Assembly: GCA_905221605.1 (NCBI GenBank)
Contig: CAJNDS010002202.1
Location: 331,501 to 395,500 of the forward strand
From: Symbiodinium natans
Lineage: Eukaryota > Sar > Dinophyceae > Suessiales > Symbiodiniaceae
Direction of reading: 5' to 3'
Length of the DNA stretch: 64,000 nucleotides
Part shown: piece by piece, positions 21,017-30,841 of the stretch
Position numbering within the stretch: the first letter of the stretch is position 1
Layout: each line of letters opens with the position of its first letter
Translations under genes and position numbers: made by a program
The notes under the pieces: model-generated
Databases searched by the model: none
Told to the model about the DNA's origin: nothing
Seen by the model: the letters and a program-made list of their open reading frames with translations, nothing else

Positions 21017-21270
21017 TACCTTTGATGTTGAAAGGGATGAGTTTATATGAATTTAAAAGGGATCCATATAATTTTAAATGGGATGAGCTCGTATGAATTT
21101 AAAAGGGATCCATATGATTTCAAAAAGGGTGAGACTGTATGAAATAAAAGGGATCCATACGATTTTAAGAGGGATGAGATTATATATGAGTTTAAAAGGG
21201 ATTATATAATGTTTAAAGGGATCCACATGATTTTGAAAGGGATGAGTTTATGTGAATTTAAAGGGGATCC
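21017..21270. repeat. A/T-rich minisatellite, about 50-bp unit
   Basis: GATGAGTTTATATGAATTTA, AAAGGGATCCATATGATTTT and close variants alternate about five times. The base composition differs from everything around it. It is bounded on the left by C and G runs and on the right by the duplication at 21275. Confidence 0.85.
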
Positions 21271-21274
21271 ATCT

Positions 21275-21700
21275 ATCCCAACCAAGCCAGCCCGCAAAAA
21301 AAAAAAAAAAACATAATTCCGGGGGAGCAAACTTTTTATGTTATACGGCATTCGGGCAGCTGCTGGACTACCCCCTTTGAAATTTGATTGCCTGGCCTCG
21401 GCACAAAAGCATTTTATAAGGAAATCTTAGCTTTGGGCCTGGAGACTGAAGATTTCAGGGCCCGACAACCTCAGGCCTCAAGGTTTAGGAGGCCTCAGCC
21501 CTTAGGCCTCTGGATCCAACCCAACTAGCCCGCAAAAAAAATATAATTCCTCGGGAGCAAACTTTATATTATACGGCATTCGGGCAGCTGCTGGACTACC
21601 CCCTTTGAAATTTGATTGCCTGGCCTCGGTGCAAAAGAATTTAATTTCCTGGAGACTGAAGATTTCAGGGCCTGACAACCTCAGGCTCAGTTCAGAAGCG
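21275..21700. repeat. Tandem duplication, about 240-bp unit
   Basis: Two copies (about 21275-21490 and 21510-21700) share GGGAGCAAACTTT, TTATACGGCATTCGGGCAGC, TGCTGGACTACCCCCTTTG, AAATTTGATTGCCTGGCCTC and GGAGACTGAAGATTTCAGGG. The second copy lacks about 30 bp present in the first. Open frames here are on both strands and not convincing. Confidence 0.85.
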
Positions 21701-22304
21701 ACTTCTAGACAACAACGCCATTCAACAGCCTCGCCGAAATTTTGCATCGCCCGATTTTTTTTTCACAATTCCGGGGGTCCTCAAATAGATCCACACTAAT
21801 CAGGATACAACATTAGTGTGTTAGGGTTTTAGGGTTTTGGGTTTTAGGGTTTGAGAGTTTAGGCGTCGTAGGGTTTTTGGTTTCGTAGAGTTTATAGGGT
21901 TCAGTGACTAGCTATGACAATCCACAGACCAGACGACCCGCCCGAGCCCAACACGAAAACGCCAACCCTAAACCCTAGACCGTATACACCCTACACCCTG
22001 AACCCTAAACCCTACACCCTACCCCCTAAACCCTAAACCCGAAACCCTAAACCCTAAACCCTACACCCGAAACCCTAAACCCTAAGCCCTAAACCCTAAA
22101 CCCTGTTGCAAGCAAGCTGTGGCTTGCAATGTGAAGAGCGATGTCGTGGGGATGAATCAATTGCAAACCTGGTTCTGCCTCCTTACTTTAGGGCTTAGGG
22201 TTTTAGGGTTTAGGGTTTTAGGGTTTAGGGTTTTAGGGTTTAGGGTTTAGGGTTTAGGGTCTAGGGGTTAGGGTTTAGGTTTTAGGGTTTAGGGTTCCTT
22301 ACAA
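21701..22304. other. Noncoding stretch
   Basis: CCCTAAA-like tracts lie at 21965-22105 and TTTAGGG tracts at 22190-22295. The island 22105-22185 is open on both strands (plus: KQAVACNVKSDVVGMNQLQT; minus: LQLIHPHDIALHIASHSLLA), so it could be an exon of either polarity. Confidence 0.4.
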
Positions 22305-22414
22305 CCCAGATCTTCTAAAACCCCTTAACTAAGGAATATGCCCTAGTTCACAATAAGCATCCTTAGTGTAAATTAGGGTATAATCATTTTTTGAGGGGTT
22401 TTGGAAGATCTGGG
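22305..22414. mobile_element. TIR element, family 6
   Basis: CCCAGATCTTCTAAAACCCC faces GGGGTTTTGGAAGATCTGGG, a 20-bp inverted repeat with one mismatch. The A/T-rich interior carries GGAATATGCCCTA and TTAGGGTATAATC, also partly inverted. I see only this copy. Confidence 0.75.
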
Positions 22415-22631
22415 ACGAGCCGAAAACATACCAAGATCATCAGCTGATGACCCCAAACCCCTTGCTACCTAAAATGTTTGTACATGCGTCTTCTATAAAC
22501 TAGCCAAAATACCCCTTCGACTTACATAGGCCCCTAAAGCCTTAACCCCTAAACACCCCAAACCCCAAACCCCAAACCCTAAACCCCAAACCCCAAAACC
22601 CTAAACCCTATGAACCCCAAAAAGTCACGCC

Positions 22632-22714
22632 TGGACTCATCGTCTGGTGGAGCCGCAGGCGTCAGGAAAGCCATCGGCGTTGGTGTGGAGGCAAAGAAAC
22701 GCGAGAAAACTTAG
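22632..22714 (+). CDS. Exon-like island ending in a stop
   Basis: The plus strand reads LDSSSGGAAG, then VRKAIGVGVEAKKREKT and a TAG. A GAGCCGCAG acceptor lies inside it. The composition is protein-like and the minus strand is less open. There are no neighbouring exons I can join to it. Confidence 0.3.
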
Positions 22715-23447
22715 AGGCTTCAGGTGGGAAGTTGGGCCGGTTTAGGGTTTGGGGTTTGGGGTTTCGGGTTTCGGGTTTGGGGTTTGGGGCTTGGGGCTTG
22801 GGGTTTGGGGTTTAGGGTTTGGGGTTTAGGGCAAGACGTTCATGGGATGTCATGTGGATTGGGTTTGTCCCCCACGGACAATGTGCCCCAAAAAACGCCC
22901 TGCATGCTAGCTAGACTTCATGCACACCAAGTCCTAAACCCTAAACCCTAAACCCTAAACCCTAAACCCTAAACCCTAAACCCTAAAACCCAAAGAGCTC
23001 AAGATCGTGGGTGGGCTCCGGGTGTAGACGCCCGCTGTACGGCAGTGAGACAGAAGCTGGTAGCCCGAAAGATGCGGGGGCCCGGGAGACGCGATGAGTG
23101 TGAATAGGGTTTAGGGTTTAGGGTTTAGGGTTTAGGGTTGAGGGCTGGTAAGGTCAGCTTATGGTATAAAGGCTTTGAGGCATATCTCACAAACGGATTT
23201 TGGGGTTCAGCCCTTAGCTGGCACCCCAAACCGTGGGCTTTTGTGCTGACTAAGGTCTAGGGTCTATATAGGGTTTTGGGGTTTAGGGTTTAGGGTTTAG
23301 GGTTTCGGGTTTAGGGTCTAGGGTTCAGGGTTTAGGGTTACGTGCGACCTAACTTGAAAGTTCACAGTGCAAAAAACTAGAATAAGCAAGTAAACAGATG
23401 CATATTTCGGTAAACTACATATACATACTATACCAATGAACAGACAC

Positions 23448-23478
<31 letters not shown>

Positions 23479-23853
23479 TGTATATATGTATATATATATA
23501 TGTATATATATATGCATACGTATATACATATATATATATATATTTATTTATTTACATGTATATTTATTTCTTGATTTGTTTTTACACCCCGTTTTTGAGA
23601 ATAGACCTTCAGGGCACGTGCCGCCAATCATCGGGAGCTCTCAAAGCCTCGAGGCCCACATCGAGTCCCCAAGGCCTGCATCAGCCCTTGCTCTGATGAG
23701 GTTGTTGGAGTTTAGGGTTTAGGGTTTGGGGTTTAGGGTTTGGGGTTTAGGTTTGGGGAGGGTGCGTTTAGGATGGGCTTGGGGCTTAGGCGCCAGATTC
23801 TAGGGACTCTCCCCCCCCCCCCTCCCCCCCCTCCCCCCACCCCCCCCCCCCCC

Positions 23854-23904
<51 letters not shown>

Positions 23905-24044
23905 ACCCCCCCTGGGTTTTAGGATAAGGGTTTAGGGTTTAGGGTTTGGGGTTTTTGGTGTATGGCAAGTATAAAACAAAACGAAACGAACAGAAGCAGC
24001 AGTGCATGGGATAGATTCTTGCGGTCCCTCATTTTCGGGCAAAA
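22715..24044. other. Noncoding stretch with microsatellite and C tract
   Basis: TTTGGGG/TTTAGGG mixtures lie at 22740-22830, CCCTAAA at 22933-22990 and TTTAGGG at 23105-23140 and 23275-23330. A (TATG)n and (TA)n microsatellite occupies 23441-23571. A C-rich tract fills 23808-23912. The region 23950-24040 begins the module that recurs 3' of the ankyrin genes (words AACAGAAGCAGCAGTGCATG). Confidence 0.65.
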
Positions 24045-24267
24045 CCCTTAGGGCCCATGTACCTAAACAGGGTATACTTGGGCCTTGGTTTAAGGCACCC
24101 TAAACTCCAAACCCCAAACCCCAAACCCCACACCCTAAACCCTAAACCCTAAACCCTAAACCCTAAGCCCTAAACCCTAAACCCAAACCCCAAACCCTAA
24201 ACCCTACCTCCTATATAAGGGCCCTGGGGGCCAAGTATGTAATCATCAGGTACATGGACCCTTGGGG
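24045..24267. mobile_element. TIR element, family 1, split by a telomeric tract
   Basis: The left half (CCCTTAGGGCCCATGTACCT through TATACTTGGGCCTTGGTTTA) and right half (ACCTCCTATATAAGGGCCC through GGTACATGGACCCTTGGGG) make one family-1 element. Between them, at about 24098-24205, sit some 108 bp of CCCTAAA/CCCCAAA units absent from the sister copies. Confidence 0.8.
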
Positions 24268-24340
24268 AAAGGCTTGCGGTTCAGTGCTTCAATTCAGGGA
24301 GCCAAGAATTGAAATGGAGGCATAGTTGCGCAAACCCTAA

Positions 24341-24451
24341 CCCTAAGGGTCCATGTACTTTATAACTATATACTTAGACCCAAAAGTCCTTATATAGGAA
24401 GTACCTCTAAGGCCCAATAGTATTCCATATTTAGGTACATGGACCTTAGGG
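24341..24451. mobile_element. TIR element, family 1
   Basis: CCCTAAGGGTCCATGTACTT and GGTACATGGACCTTAGGG are the terminal inverted repeats. The interior is nearly identical to 19101-19210. Confidence 0.85.
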
Positions 24452-24772
24452 TAATTAAGCCTAAAATCTGAACCCTAAGCCCTGACTGGAACGGCAAAGT
24501 GTATCTCAAAAAGGATGCCCTTTCTAAAGTGACACTAAAAACTGTCACAGCTGGCTTTTCTGCTTCTTTTATGTACACTTTCCAAAGTTGTCATAGATAA
24601 ACATCACAGTGGCAAAGTGTAGCTTTATCTGTTTCATGTAAACCCAGTAAACCCACAATTGCCCTAGATCCATGCTATAGTCCCCCCCAAAATAGGGAAC
24701 GTTACCCAAAATCATTACTTGCTGGCTTGATATCACATATCCAATGCCGTATAGGACGGAAGTGCTGTTAGG

Positions 24773-25080
24773 GTTTGGGGTGTAGATGGGTTTTGCGCGT
24801 TGGGTTTATGGCTTAGACGGTCATGGGCTCTTGGTTATAGAAACAGCAGTGCATGTGGTGGATTCTGAAACTCGCGGTCCCCCATTGTGAGGGTTCAGCT
24901 TAATCTAGGGCACCAGAGAAAGGTTTAGTTTAGGGGATTAATCCAGAAAACTGCGAATTTGAATGACAACAACGACGACATAAACCACAGGGCATTGCTG
25001 CGAAACCCTAAACTCTGAACCCTACAGACAACCGTAAACACTCAAATCGGGCACTAGTGTGGGGGCTCTCAATCCTAAAC
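24773..25080. repeat. Conserved 3' flanking module of the ankyrin genes
   Basis: GTGTAGATGGGTTTTGCGCG, AAACAGCAGTGCATGTGG, GATTCTGAAACTCGCGGTCC and GACAACAACGACGACATA recur at 27983-28260 at nearly the same distance from the next gene. They recur more diverged at 30128-30340, and partly at 23950-24040. This marks the limits of the duplicated unit. I cannot say whether it includes a 3' UTR. Confidence 0.8.
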
Positions 25081-25131
25081 CCTGAACTACAAAGCCCGTG
25101 TCGGCTACCGCCCTAAATTTGCATATGTTTC

Positions 25132-26343
25132 TCATCGCAACAAGCGAGCCACTTCCATGTGGCCGTTCCGAGTTGCGATGAAAAGTGGCGTGGCCCCATC
25201 AGAAGTCGCCAGGTCCGTGTCTGCACTGAACTCCAGCAACAAACGTACAACTTGCAAGTGGCCGTTCTCAGCGGCGATGAAAAGTGGCGTGACTCCATCT
25301 GCTAAGGGCAGGTTTTTCTCCGCGCCAAACTCCAGCAACAAGCGTGCCACTTCCAAGTGGCCGATCTCAGCGGCGATGTGCAGTGGCGTGGCTCCATCTG
25401 AAATCGGCAGTTCCTTGTCCGCACCAAACTCCAGCAACAAGCGTGCCACTTCCAAGCGGCCGTCCTGAGCAGCCATGAAAAGTGGTGTGGCTCCACTCGC
25501 GTCGGCCAGGTCCTTGTCCGCACCAAACTCCAGCAACAAACGTGCCACTTCCAAGTGGCCGTTGTAAGCTGCCATTGAAAGTGGCGTGTCTCCATTTGCG
25601 GCGGCCAGGTCCGCACCAGATTCCAGCAACAAACGTGCCACTTCCAAACGGCCGTTCTGAGCAGCGAAGAACAGTGGCGTGGCCCCATTTGAATCGGCCA
25701 GGTCCTTGTCCGCACCAAACTCCAACAACAATCGTGCTACTTCCAAGTGGCCGTTGTAAGCTGCCATGGAAAGTGGCGTGGCTCCATCTTCTCCTCCGGC
25801 CAGGTCCTTGTCCGCACCAAACTCCAGCAACAAATGAGCAACTTCCAAGTGGCCGCCCGAAGCTGCCAAGAACAGTGGCGTGCCTCCAAAATCGTCACCT
25901 TGGTCCTTTCCTGCACCAGCTTCCAGCAGCAGCCTTGTGGCGACTTGCCTGCCAGACATAGCTGCAACGTGCAAAGCTGTCATGTTGTGTTGCGCCGTTC
26001 GGTTTGGATCTTGGGGTCGCTGCAAGATGGTTTCTAGCTGTGTTGTGTCTTCTGCTTCCACTGCGTGGAGCAGCCTGTCAACATCATCGCCAGAGGTCTC
26101 GGCAAAGTCCAGAATTACCAGGTGCAATAGGCAAGGTGCTTCCAGAACCGCCTCTTCGGGCAAAATCTGCCCGTCTTCTTGCAGGAGCCGTTGTCGAAAC
26201 CGGTTCTGCCCACAGAGCTTTTGGAGATGGAGCTTTAGGGCGCGCACGTGGCCCGTAGCAGTGTCGCCGGCAGTACTCAGCAACTCCTCCGGCTCCAGGC
26301 AAGCCACCTCTTCCCCAGTCGTCATCATCTGAATACGCAACAT
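25132..26343 (-). CDS. Ubiquitin-like/ankyrin-repeat protein, copy 1
   Basis: An intact 403-residue, intronless frame starting MLRIQMMTTGEE. Residues 1 to about 78 resemble a ubiquitin fold: the stretch RFRQRLLQEDGQ...LLHLVIL corresponds to the PDQQRLIFAGKQ...LHLVLRL region of ubiquitin. A linker (FAETSGDD, then DRLLHAVEAED) follows, then nine ankyrin repeats of 33 residues with the consensus ATPLFxAAxNGHLEVARLLL then EFGADKDLA. The repeat starting DTPLS is preceded by one shortened by two residues, and the last repeat is truncated after ARLLR. There is no signal peptide or membrane segment. Ankyrin repeats bind proteins, so a cytosolic scaffold or adaptor role is inferred; the target is unknown. 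The start is shared by all four copies. No telomeric repeat enters the coding sequence. Confidence 0.92.
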   Translation of the reverse strand: MLRIQMMTTGEEVACLEPEELLSTAGDTATGHVRALKLHLQKLCGQNRFRQRLLQEDGQILPEEAVLEAPCLLHLVILDFAETSGDDVDRLLHAVEAEDTTQLETILQRPQDPNRTAQHNMTALHVAAMSGRQVATRLLLEAGAGKDQGDDFGGTPLFLAASGGHLEVAHLLLEFGADKDLAGGEDGATPLSMAAYNGHLEVARLLLEFGADKDLADSNGATPLFFAAQNGRLEVARLLLESGADLAAANGDTPLSMAAYNGHLEVARLLLEFGADKDLADASGATPLFMAAQDGRLEVARLLLEFGADKELPISDGATPLHIAAEIGHLEVARLLLEFGAEKNLPLADGVTPLFIAAENGHLQVVRLLLEFSADTDLATSDGATPLFIATRNGHMEVARLLR

Positions 26344-26535
26344 TGCTGCAACCTTGAAGCAGAATGTCCCTAAACCCTAAACCCTAAACCCTAAACCCTA
26401 AACCCTAAACCCGAAACCCTAAACCCTACGTAGTACTGTGGCTGCTTCGGAGATCTTGAGCCCAATTCTTCTCTCACCATGCGCCACGGGACATCCTCCG
26501 CACCGCCCCCCCCCCCCCTGGACCCAACCAAGAGC
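26344..26535 (-). promoter_or_regulatory. Conserved 5' flank of ankyrin copy 1
   Basis: About 95 bp upstream of the start, beyond a short CCCTAAA tract, the sense strand carries GGATGTCCCGTGGCGCATGG and GAGAGAAGAATTGGGCTCAA. The same module (a ...GAGAAGCARTTGG... word and a GGATGTCC word) precedes copies 3 (32570-32630) and 4 (35885-35945). Conservation among copies with otherwise diverged flanks suggests a 5' UTR or promoter element, but it may simply be part of the duplicated unit. Confidence 0.4.
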
Positions 26536-27846
26536 TTAGGGTTTAGGGTTTAGGGTTTAGGGTTTAGGGTTTAGGGTTTAGGGTTTAGGGTTTAGGGCTT
26601 CGAGTTCAAGTCTCAGGGCTTAAAGGTGTCAGGGTTTTTGGGTTGCGCGCCTGCTTGGAGGTGCTAGGCAAAACTGGCAAAGCCCACATAGCGCTTGGAG
26701 CATGCAGCTATACCCTAATTCATAAATAAGGATCCTTAGTATAGATTACCCAGAGGGTCCATGGGGAGAACTATTATGGAATTAGGTACCCCAAAACCCG
26801 ACTTAGTATGGTTTTTGGGTACCTAATTCCATAATAGTACTACAAATGGACCCTCTGGGTTAGGGTATGGTAAGCGTCATGTCTTGGCCAGGGATAACTC
26901 TCTCAGGCTGCGTGCGGGGTTCATGCTATCGGGCTGTAGAGCCTCGGGTTTCTGTAGGGAGTTTTCAAAACTAGGGTTTAGGGTTTAGGGTTTAGGGATG
27001 AGGGCCCATGCCAGCTTGCTCAGGCGTTTTTTGCGGGACTCTTTGGGCTTGCGGACTGCTTCAAAGGATTTGCTTCTTGCTTTTAACTTGCAGCGCTGCT
27101 TGAAAGCTCTATAACTCCTAAACTTCTAAACCCTGGAACCCTAAACCCCAAAGCCCTAAACCTTGAACTCGAACAACAAGCTCTGACAACTAAACTCTAA
27201 ACGCACGTGCGCCCTGCTTTAACTCTCCTGTCGCCGAAACCAGTAACACATGGTGGCCGCTCTTGATGGTCATTGACAGCAATTAAACCTTCGGCTGCGT
27301 AGCTTAACCCTAAACCCTGGACCCTAAACCTAAACCGAGTGCTTGGCTTCTCCAGTCTGTGGGAGTCTACACCCTGAAGGCGCGAAACCCCAAAACCCTA
27401 AACCCGTGCCGTTCAGCACCCGATAATCCTAAATCATAACCCTAAACCCTAAACCCTAAAACCCTGAACCCTAAACTCTAACCCTGGAACCCTAAACCCC
27501 AAACTGCTTGGTCTAGGGTTTTAGGGCTTGCAGGGCAGGTTGCATGAGCTTGGACGCTCTGAAAACCAATACCCGTTGGGAGATTTCGGCTTCTTCGGCC
27601 TTTCTTAAGGTTCGAGTTTAGGGTTTGGGGTTTAGGGTTTAGGGTTGACGGTTTAGGGTTTAGGGCTTAGGCTTAGGCTTTGGATTTTGGGCTTGGGTTT
27701 AGGGCCGGGTTTGGGTTTAGGGTATGAACTTTCCCCCCTCTGACCACCACTTGATATCATTTCCATTGTAGCATATATATATATATATATACGTACACGA
27801 TGATAAACACCCTTTGTAGCTTGCACTAGGTTAAACAGGGTAGTTT
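26536..27846. other. Intergenic stretch with TIR palindrome and shared 5' module
   Basis: A TTTAGGG array lies at 26536-26598. A 158-bp palindromic element fills 26711-26868 (TACCCTAA...TTAGGGTA ends; CAGAGGGTCCAT faces ATGGACCCTCTG, and GGAATTAGGTACCC faces GGGTACCTAATTCC). From 26985 to 27430 the sequence is homologous to 33290-33720 and 36180-36800 (words GCTTTAACTCTCCTGTCGCC, GTGGCCGCT, TTCGGCTGCGTAGCTTA, CTTGGCTTCTCCAGTCTGTG). Degenerate telomeric DNA fills the rest, with a (TA)n run at 27771-27791. Confidence 0.75.
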
Positions 27847-27962
27847 GCTAGACCTGGGAGTAACCTTGGAATAAATAGGGTACCCTTTTTGGTTTTAAGG
27901 GGATTGTAAGGGAACCCCAACCCCGAAAAAAGGAAAAAAAAAGGGCCTGCTCCCGGTCCTGG
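27847..27962. mobile_element. TIR element, family 2
   Basis: GCTAGACCTGGGAGTAACC faces GCTCCCGGTCCTGG. The interior GGGTACCCTTTTTGG and GGGAACCCCAACCCC match 4837-4961 closely. Confidence 0.75.
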
Positions 27963-28384
27963 TTTATAGGACGGACTTTCCGTTAGGGTTTGGGTTGTAG
28001 ATGGGTTTTTGTGCGTTGGGTTGATGGCTTTAAAAGGTTAAGGGCTTTGGGTTTATAGAAACAGCAGTGCATGCGGTAGATTCTGAAACTTGCGGTCCCC
28101 CATTTTGAGGGTCCAGCGTATATCTAGGGTACGAGAGAAAGGCTTAGCTTTCAGGGCTTTAATCCAGAAAATTGGAATTTTGATTGACAACAACGACGAC
28201 ATACACCACGGGGCATTGCTGCGCAAACCCTAAACTCTGAACCCGTTATAGCCCTAAAGAGAACCCTTAACACTCAATCGGGCAGTAGTTTAGAGGCTCT
28301 CAACCCTAAACCCTAAACCCTAAACCCTAAACCCTGAACCATAAACCCCCTGTCGGCTCTCACCCTAAATTTGTATACTGTTAC

Positions 28385-29596
28385 TCATCGCAACAAGCGA
28401 GCCACTTCCATGTGGCCGTTCCGAGTTGCGATGAAAAGTGGCGTGGCCCCATCAGAAGTCGCCAGGTCCGTGTCTGCACTGAACTCCAGCAACAAACGTA
28501 CAACTTGCAAGTGGCCGTTCTCAGCGGCGATGAAAAGTGGCGTGGCTCCATTTGCGAAGACCAGGTCCTTGTCTGCGCCAAACTCCAGCAACAATCGTGC
28601 GACTTCCAAGTGGCCGATCTCAGCGGCGATGTACAGTGGCGTGGCTCCATCTGAAATCGGCAGGTCCTTGCCGGCACCAAACTCCAACAACAAACGTGCC
28701 ACTTCCAAGTGGCCGTTGTAAGCTGCCATGGAAAGTGGCGTGGCTCCACTCGCGTCGGCCAGGTCCTTGTCCGCACCAAACTCCAGCAACAAACGTGCCA
28801 CTTCCAGGTGGCCGTTGCAAGCTGCGATTGAAAGTGGCGTGTCTCCATTTGCGGCGGCCAGGTCCGCACCAAACTCCAGCAACAGACGTGCCACTTTCAA
28901 ATGGCCGTTCTGAGCAGCGAAGAAGAGTGGCGTGGCTCCGTCTGAATCAGCCAGGTCCTTGTCCGCACCAAACTCCAGCAACAAACGTGCCACTTCCAGG
29001 TGGCCACCCTCAGATGCGATGGAAAGTGGCGTGGCTCCATCTTCTCCTCCGGCCAGGTCCTTGTCCGCACCAAACTCTAGCAACAAATGAGCAACTTCCA
29101 AGTGGCCGCCCGAAGCTGCCAAGAACAGTGGCGTGCCTCCAAAATCGTCACCTTGGTCCTTTCCTGCACCAGCTTCCAGCAGCAGCCTTGTGGCGACTTG
29201 CCTGCCAGACCTAGCTGCAACGTGCAAAGCTGTCATGTTGTGTTGCGCCGTTCGGTTTGGATCTTGGGGTCGCTGCAAGATGGTGTCTAGCTGTGTTGTG
29301 TCTTCTGCTTCCACTGCGTGGAGCAGCCTGTCAATATCATCGCCAGAGGTCTCGGCAAAGTCCAGAATTACCAGGTGCAATAGGCAAGGTGCTTCCAGAA
29401 CCGCCTCTTCGGGCAAAATCTGCCCGTCTTCTTGCAGGAGCCGTTGTCGAAACCGGTTCTGCCCACAGAGCTTTTGGAGATGGAGCTTTAGGGCGCGCAC
29501 GTGGCCCGTAGCAGTGTCGCCGGCAATACTCAGCAACTCCTCCGGCTCCAGGCAAGCCACCTCTTCCCCAGTCGTCATCATCTGAATACGCAACAT
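28385..29596 (-). CDS. Ubiquitin-like/ankyrin-repeat protein, copy 2
   Basis: Intact, 403 residues, with the same architecture as copy 1 and starting 3,253 bp from it. In the first 190 or so residues only four differences are visible (T25I, V to I in DDVDRLL, E to D in TTQLETIL, M to R in HVAAMSGR). The middle repeats depart from copy 1 (SIASEGGHLEVARLLL, then FFAAQNGHLKVARLLL) but match copy 3, which suggests gene conversion. The last repeats match copy 1 again. Role as for copy 1. The 5' flank lacks the module of copies 1, 3 and 4: a telomeric tract starts about 55 bp upstream. Confidence 0.92.
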   Translation of the reverse strand: MLRIQMMTTGEEVACLEPEELLSIAGDTATGHVRALKLHLQKLCGQNRFRQRLLQEDGQILPEEAVLEAPCLLHLVILDFAETSGDDIDRLLHAVEAEDTTQLDTILQRPQDPNRTAQHNMTALHVAARSGRQVATRLLLEAGAGKDQGDDFGGTPLFLAASGGHLEVAHLLLEFGADKDLAGGEDGATPLSIASEGGHLEVARLLLEFGADKDLADSDGATPLFFAAQNGHLKVARLLLEFGADLAAANGDTPLSIAACNGHLEVARLLLEFGADKDLADASGATPLSMAAYNGHLEVARLLLEFGAGKDLPISDGATPLYIAAEIGHLEVARLLLEFGADKDLVFANGATPLFIAAENGHLQVVRLLLEFSADTDLATSDGATPLFIATRNGHMEVARLLR

Positions 29597-30529
29597 TGCT
29601 GCAACCTAGAAGCAAATTGTCACTCCATCCCTATGATGGTTTAAGATGGGTTTAGGGTTTAGGGGTTTAGGGTTTAGAGTGTAGGGTTTAGAGTTTAGGG
29701 TCTATAGAGTTTAGGGTTTAGTGTCTGGGGTGTGGTGAATTAATTACTTGACAAAGGGTGACAACTTAGTTGCTGAGTTCATAAGCCCCTAAAAGTTGCA
29801 CACGTTCAGTTCTATAGGGGATTTAGTATCCCAAGAAGTGGAAAGTGTACTCACTCAGCTACTCATACAAAGGGTGGAGGGTTTGAGTGAAGGGGGCGGG
29901 CGCGTTGCCAGGTTTTGGGCATTCATGGGGTTTCGGGTTTAGAGGGTTAGGGGTTTAGGGTTTAGGGTTTGGGATTTCAAATCCGGGCTTGGGCGTTCCG
30001 TGTGGGGGGCCTTGGGCCTTTGTAGGGTTTCTGGGTTTAGGGCCCCAAGGAACCAAACAAAACTTGAAGCTGAAGAACGCCAGATTCTAGGGACTCCCCC
30101 CACCCCCCTCCCCTGGGTTTTAGGATAAGGGTTTAGTGTATGGCAAATTTAAACCAAAACGAGACGAATAGAAGCAGCAGTGCATGTGGTAGATTCTCAA
30201 ACGTGCGGTCCCCATTTTCAGGCTCCTCCGCATATCTGGCGTACCAGAAAACGGTTTACGGTTCAGGACTTAAATTCAGAGAACCCAGAATTTGAATGAT
30301 ACCAGAAACGACATACACCACAGGGCATTGCTGCGAAAACCATGAACCCTAAACCCTACACCCTATACACCCTCAACCCTAAACTCTACACCTTAAACCC
30401 TTCCTGGAATCCTACAGGTCCTACAGCAGACATGTAAATTCCTGTATACTGCATAAGGCTTAAAGTAGGTATACACATTCAACTATAGACATGAGTACGC
30501 GCAACCACAATACACAGCCTCGGTACCTG
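29597..30529. other. Intergenic stretch
   Basis: TTTAGGG-like DNA lies at 29645-29720 and 29930-30000. Unique sequence lies at 29725-29900. The 3' module of the ankyrin unit recurs at 30128-30340 (CAGCAGTGCATGTGGTAGAT, GACATACACCACAGGGCATT), where it follows copy 3. Confidence 0.65.
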
Positions 30530-30673
30530 AAGGTTCATGGTACTTACTAACCACTTATAACTGTACTTATAACCCTACTTCTAATACCCCTAAAGGGCCT
30601 TATGGGGGTTATCCCAATTATAAGTAGGGTTATAAGCCCAGTTATAGTTGGTTAGTAAGTACCATGAACCTTC
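30530..30673. mobile_element. TIR element, family 4
   Basis: AAGGTTCATGGTACTTACTA faces TAGTAAGTACCATGAACCTT, and inside ACTTATAACTGTACTTATAA faces TTATAAGTAGGGTTATAAGC. The arms of about 60 bp could form a long hairpin. A second copy is at 49687-49886. Confidence 0.85.
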
Positions 30674-30841
30674 AAGTAGAGGCCATTCGACTCTCCCCGC
30701 ACAACACGCCCGCAAACCTTCGAGGGGGTGGTAAGAGGCCTTACAGGGCCCGCGGGGCAAGGCGTAGTTTAGGGTTTAGGGTTTAGGGTTTAGGGTTTAG
30801 GGCTCCAAACCCTAAATCCTCAACCCTAAACCCCATGTCGC

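Noticed and set aside
25157-26332. Plus-strand and alternative minus-strand frames across the ankyrin genes (also at 28371-29615, 30976-32429 and 34867-35874)
   Set aside because: They are antisense or out-of-phase shadows of the periodic 99-bp ankyrin repeats.
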